A stretch of 64,000 nt of DNA from Leptasterias polaris (taxonomy: Eukaryota > Echinodermata > Asteroidea > Forcipulatida > Asteriidae): the NCBI GenBank assembly GCA_037783415.1, contig JAZGTN010000149.1:1178001-1242000 (forward strand). The letters are read 5' to 3'. The notes beneath the pieces are model-generated. The model worked only from the letters and a program-made list of their open reading frames with translations, was not told the origin of the DNA and did not search any database. A program made the position numbers and the translations under genes. Positions 59,925 to 64,000 of this stretch are shown here, one piece after another. Each line of letters starts with the position of its first letter. The stretch's first letter is position 1.

Positions 59925-60340
59925 TTATCCGTACGATTTATTAGTGAACACCCTGAAATAGTCCTTAAAAAAGGTATGGATACAAACGCATCACATAATG
60001 TATAACAAGCAAAACTGGGTCACTAATTTTGCAATGATCAGTTAAATTTTGTCGACAACGTCGAGTTGCATGAAGGACGCCCATTACAAACAGTACTCAA
60101 AGAGCAACGCTTTATGCTAATCAAACACCAACCCGTCAAGCCAAACGAGCAATGTAGAAAAATGATAATGCAGCTGTACCGGTGGCAGAGAATTGAGGCG
60201 GAGGAAGTGTTATTATCTATTTTCTGCTTCATTTGTGGTGTAAGCGCAACCTCCGCGTCATGGCGACTTGGACATGGCAGGTCGTTGCTTCGAAATAGTC
60301 CAGGAGCCAAACCCCCAAATTTAGGTGAAGCATGACATTG
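59925..60340 (+). repeat. Interspersed repeat, copy 2 (pair with 56875-57340)
   Basis: Same orientation as copy 1 and about 3 kb away. Small frames on both strands differ between the copies and are not conserved. Confidence 0.65.
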
Positions 60341-60402
60341 AGTACAACTAAGATTTTTTTGCAGAAATAAGTTCTTCAGGTTGTCTGGTTACCAATTCTG
60401 AT

Positions 60403-62154
60403 GCATGCCCAGCTGGCAGGGTTGAGCATTTTTTTCTAAAACCCAACAAAATAATATTATATTACATTTGTAACACAAACTATAACAAAAGTTATACAAT
60501 CACTAAGGGAGTAGGGGTAACCTTTCTGTACAGGACTTTTGCAGTTTTTCTAACACATAAACAAATTACCCCTCATTTGATATCTGGGCCAGTCTCTTTT
60601 TAATTATACTAAACATGATGACCTTTGACCTTCATGCAAGGTCATAAAGGGGTCAAATGGGTGCAACTGTCATGCTAGCATGTTGACATTTATGACAACA
60701 AAGTTCGTGTAACACAAACGTTCTACTGTTGCAAATACAATCACAGGTACGTTTACCAATTCTGCTGAATCAGTCCCCCAGTTGGACTTGGCTAGCTTAT
60801 TGAGAATGCTATTGCGGGCTCCAGCTTTTGCCTTTGTGTTGGCAATGTGGTTCTTGTAGGTAAGAGAGTGATCTAGTGTGACGCCTATAGGTAGACTGGG
60901 TTGTGAGTGTGCTTCAGCCTTTTCCCATACCAGCTGATCCTTAGTTGCCCTGTTCTTGAGGTGGAATGCACTTATCCGAGTTTTTTCAGGATTAGCTATA
61001 AGGTGGTTGGTCGAGTAGTATGGGATGAGTCCGGCCAGGGCATCGCTGAGGGACTCTTCCTTCTTCACGAAAGACTGGTTCTTGGTAGCTCTGCAGAGAT
61101 CATCAGCGTAGAGGAAGCTCCTGGTGTTTGGATGGATCGGTTGGTCGTTCGTGTACACGTTAAAGAGAAGTGGTGCAAGCACAATTCCTTGTGGGAGGCC
61201 ATTTTTCTGTCTGCGCCATCTGCTGCGATTGCCGTTGAGGACCACACAAAATCGTCGGTTGGACAGCAATGTCTGGATGAGTCCAGTCAGTCTTACATCC
61301 TTTGTCAGCTCAAAGATCTTCTTGATGGGGATTCTGTGGTTCACGGTGTCGTAGGCAGCAGAGAGGTCAACGAAAGCGGCTCCGGTGATTAGCTTACCCT
61401 CATAGCCATCCTCAATGAACTGGGTAAGGTTTAGGAGTTGGTCAGTGCATGACTTTCCTGGCCTAAACCCTGCTTGTTCCGGAATAAGATGTTCATCCAC
61501 GAAAGGGGCGATGCGGTTGAGGATAAGCCGCTCGAATAGCTTATATGTATGGCACAGTAGGGATATAGGTCTGTAGCTCTTTGGACTGGCTGGGTCTTTG
61601 CCAGGCTTCAGCAGGGCAACAACATTGGCTTTCCTCCATAGCTTTGGGATATTGTTAATGCTCAGGCATTTGTTGAACATGTTGAGGAGCCACTTGAGGG
61701 CACCTGGTCCGAGGTGTTTGATCTGCTCGCAGAGGATGTCATAAAGTCCAGCAGCTTTGTTTGTTTGTTTTCCATTGCTTTGATGGCAGGAAGCAGGTCG
61801 TTCATGGTGAACAGTTTAGTGAAGCCCATATTGAACTCTTTGTATATTGTACACGTTATGAATGTATGGAAATGTTGCAAAATGTGCAGGTGGCACCAGG
61901 TCAATGGTCAGATCAGCAAAACGTAAGCTGTTGATTACATAGTTTCACCATAATATTGTTTGCAACATGTCTGAAATCTCTACATACAATATTTGGTTAG
62001 TACACTGACCTAAAACTTATTGAGAAAGAATTGTGATAAAAGGGTTCTGTCGTTATCAAATAAATGACATTCTGATGAGCTTTACCATACAAACTAATAG
62101 AAATGTGAAATTTTGCAATAACAAAACATGCTCAACCCTGCCAGCTGCGCATGC
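60403..62154. mobile_element. TIR-bounded segment (27-bp inverted repeats) enclosing a LINE RT fragment
   Basis: The plus strand at 60403-60429 (GCATGCC, CAGCTGGCAGGGTTGAGCAT) and the reverse complement of 62128-62154 agree at 26 of 27 positions. The arms bound 1,752 bp. Similarity stops inside the arms. The interior holds non-coding flanks (60430-60738 and 61837-62127) and a broken reverse transcriptase on the minus strand. The element family was not recognised. Confidence 0.65.
60739..61836 (-). pseudogene. Broken non-LTR (jockey-like) reverse transcriptase
   Basis: On the minus strand, the main frame (Met at 61680) contains YRPISLLCHTYKLFERLIL (36-54), EQAGFRPGKSCTDQLLN (68-84), motif A AAFVDLSAAYDTVNHR (101-116, Asp105), the motif B region GLPQGIVLAPLLFNVYTND (161-179), the catalytic FLYADDL (189-195) and NPEKTRISAFHL (about 230-241). 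The RT start (FTMNDLLPAIKAMENK) lies upstream in another frame, so a frameshift near 61760 splits the domain. After LAKSNWGTDSAEL similarity to RT proteins stops. The endonuclease and the normal C-terminus with 3' end are absent on both sides. The remaining catalytic residues are present but the protein is clearly not functional. Confidence 0.85.
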
Positions 62155-62740
62155 CTCAATTTCTTAAAAGGGACACTCTGGTGGACTCATTTCAGCAAAA
62201 AAAAATTAGTTCATGTCACGGTTTATGTTCTGTTCTCCTGGACTAAAACCGTAGATTTTGGCCGTACTAAAAATTGACTTTGAGTTTAAAAACAACAACT
62301 CTTCGTTACAAAATTAATGCGTCATTCCAAAGCTCTTCACCATTATTCTTGAACGTAACAAAATCAGACAGAGTTTTGTTGTAGGCAGTATAAATAATAT
62401 TGGACCTTGCATAAATTTAGTTATGGATCGTTATGGGTCGGTAAACCCTTCCATAATTAGTCTATAATTTCCTGTTGTGCTTTCCTTTATACTAATTTAC
62501 GTACTTCAATATAAGCGTAAGATCATTAGCCTACGTATTTCAATTGTTCCGGAGGTGGCTGCTCTTTTGTTCCGAAACCCCTATGTTCCGAAACCCCTAT
62601 GTTCCGACATCCCTTTTCAATAACCCCTTTATGATCTACCCGTACGTAGGATTGGGGTTTATAATATGTGTGTCAAAAAATAGTTATACAAACACAAAAT
62701 AATAATAATAAAAGCCAAGCTGGATGCAGTTTCATTTTAC
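62155..62740. other. Unassigned DNA with a short 16-bp tandem repeat
   Basis: GTTCCGAAACCCCTAT occurs twice in tandem (62569-62584 and 62585-62600), with a third altered copy after it. An (AAT)n tract follows near 62699-62710. No gene seen. Confidence 0.6.
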
Positions 62741-62787
62741 CTCGGACGATACTTTTTGAGCCAGTTGATAACCCCCTCGAGGTTCCA
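62741..62787 (-). CDS. Candidate exon 2 of an unknown minus-strand gene
   Basis: A 47-bp open segment on the minus strand follows an acceptor TTAATTTCAG and precedes a donor GTAAAA. Joined in phase to the candidate exon upstream (one leftover base), it reads VEPRGGYQLAQKVSSE and ends in phase 0. Another frame is also open, so the phase rests on the partner exon. Protein not recognised. Confidence 0.3.
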
Positions 62788-63200
62788 CTGAAATTAACAA
62801 AATGGGTCACCTTGCGATTTAGGAAGTAGGCCTACAGTTACATTAACTTCATCCTTATAATTTAGGTACAGTCGGCTAATATTACGTCCACAATCTAACT
62901 GAAATAAGAACACTCCCTTTACCCTAAACACTGACGAGAAAGTAAAATAAACACATTCTCTATAGCTGTTTACGGGAATGAACTTTAAATCCTTGCCCAA
63001 CCATAATTGGTAAAGAGACAACCACATCACAATGCCAATCTTGTGGTTTTACAAACAATATTCGGTATGACCCCCCAAAAAGTAATGAGTTTCGTCACTA
63101 ATAACAACTTAAATGATATGGAGTTAATTATCCCCTCCCCAACCTAAAGATTATATGATAAACTAGACTTTTAATTTAATGCCAAATGTTATTCTCCCTT
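62788..63200. other. Intron of the candidate minus-strand gene, or unassigned DNA
   Basis: This lies between the two candidate exons. It is AT-rich, with no coding frame conserved in any recognisable way. Confidence 0.3.
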
Positions 63201-63202
63201 AC

Positions 63203-63320
63203 CTAAAGGGCGTTTTCGAAATGACGGTTTGGGCTTGGGCTTGAGCTCCGTTCGTAGTAAACGTGTGCTATCCTTATGGGGCTTCAAACAGGCAGACGGA
63301 ACCCCAGCCGTGGTTTCCAT
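63203..63320 (-). CDS. Candidate first coding exon of an unknown minus-strand gene
   Basis: On the minus strand ATGG at 63320 (G at -3 and +4) opens 39 codons. The predicted peptide starts METTAGVPSACLKPHK and ends ELKPKPKPSFRKRPL, a basic, proline- and lysine-rich N-terminus. It stops at a consensus donor TTTAG|GTAAGG (63202-63201). The segment ends with one extra base, which fits the phase of the 62741-62787 exon. There is no signal peptide or recognisable domain, and no later exon was found. The start could be further upstream, since the frame is open beyond the ATG. Confidence 0.35.
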
Positions 63321-63402
63321 AACGGCCCAGTTTAAAGGGTGTGTACAACATTGGTAAGATTGAAATAATTGTTCACAGTTTTGCACATAACTCAGTACAC
63401 TC

Positions 63403-63840
63403 AGGATTGATGCAATCTTTCTTGACTGGGCTCGGGCCTTTGATAAGGTCCCTTACATCAAACTTTTAAGTAAATTACATAAATGCTCTTGAAAGCATCC
63501 AACGCAGATTCACCAGAGCTTGTTTTAATTACAGACGGGATGTTAGTTACCAAGATCGACTAACCATCCTTAAACTCCCTTCCATTCATAACAGGTACAA
63601 ATAGGGCCTATCTCCTTCTCGTTTTTGTTCTGCATTGTTTTCACCAAAGGTATGACATCGAGCCAGAACTGCTTCCTATTATTAATACTCGCCATGTTGA
63701 GAGTTATACTCCCAAAATTGGATTTGCCCGCACAAACTCTTTTAATATTCCGTGTTCAACTATTTTCCTTATATTTGGAATGTTTTACCGTCTTCTTTAT
63801 GAGAACAAGCTATTGACTCACCTCGGTATAAAACTCTTAT
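63403..63840 (+). pseudogene. Decayed LINE reverse transcriptase remnant
   Basis: Three short frames carry parts of one non-LTR retrotransposon protein. RIDAIFLDWARAFDKVP (from 63403) is RT motif A. After a large internal deletion, LESIQRRFTRACFNYRRDVS (from 63488) and LTILKLPSIHNRYK are the conserved C-terminal region. A further shift leads to YDIEPELLPIINTRHVESY and FARTNSFNIPCSTIF. The catalytic YADD block is lost in the deletion. Two frame changes and stop codons show it is dead. It appears older than the LINEs in the satellite. Confidence 0.8.
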
Positions 63841-64000
63841 GTTCAATCACATTTTATTAACGTGACCATAGGCCATGTGAGCCTTTAGGCACTTCTGTTT
63901 ATATACTATAATGTTTTTACAACTGTGTACATAATGTTTTTATTAGAGTATATTTTTATCACCCTATTCTCGTAGCCACCGTCACTTATGAGTAAGGCTT
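63841..64000. other. 3' flank of the LINE remnant, no other feature
   Basis: AT-rich sequence that may include the LINE 3' end; no boundary was seen before the window ends. Confidence 0.4.

Noticed and set aside
60907..61392. 161-codon plus-strand frame opposite the LINE reverse transcriptase
   Set aside because: It is the antisense shadow of the RT domain, which carries clear catalytic motifs on the minus strand.

Overview
The window looks like a chromosomal piece of an animal genome, most likely a marine invertebrate. It is AT-rich and carries a BEL/Pao LTR retrotransposon, several non-LTR retrotransposon (LINE) pieces, TIR elements of MITE and hAT type, and large satellites. A deuterostome such as a hemichordate, echinoderm or lancelet is my guess, from the style of the MITEs and LINEs; this is inference, not proof. 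There are no prokaryotic genes or operons.

Layout. 1-3661: 3' half of a BEL/Pao element, with an open pol frame and a complete 3' LTR. The LTR is bounded by TGTAAGA and TCTTACA and abuts satellite DNA directly. 3662-51008: a tandem array of about 12 units of roughly 3-5 kb, a macrosatellite, plus a degenerate last unit. Each unit has (a) a block of 130-131 bp minisatellite copies, (b) 1-4 sub-repeats of about 230-300 bp marked by a CAGGCTTA/TAAGCCTG hairpin and a CTAG(A/G)GGGCG core, (c) a conserved single-copy body, and (d) an ATGACGTCAT palindrome, then an AATAAT tract and a GTGTTTGT/ACAAACAC palindrome leading into the next minisatellite. Three units repeat at exactly 2,955 bp. The array is interrupted by two 5'-truncated LINEs (11722-12248 and 27096-28105) and a MITE (19995-20248). 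51009-52012: about 16 hairpin-forming repeats inside AAT microsatellite. 52013-54198: non-satellite DNA with possible small exons. 54199-56520: a second satellite, built on CCCATATGGG with a 61-bp monomer and a 307-bp / 921-bp higher-order period. 56521-64000: interspersed repeats, a hAT-like element (58253-59336), a TIR-bounded segment holding a broken LINE reverse transcriptase (60403-62154), two phase-compatible candidate exons on the minus strand, and a decayed LINE.

No intact host gene can be named. The most interesting signal is the macrosatellite. Every 130-bp copy carries an inverted pair of ETS-type sites overlapping three nuclear-receptor half-sites, arranged as ER8 and DR5 (AGGTCA-N5-GGGTCA). 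The larger unit adds conserved CRE-, forkhead- and CTCF-core-like sequences. Whether these sites are bound is unknown, but the arrangement is explicit in the sequence and can be tested.
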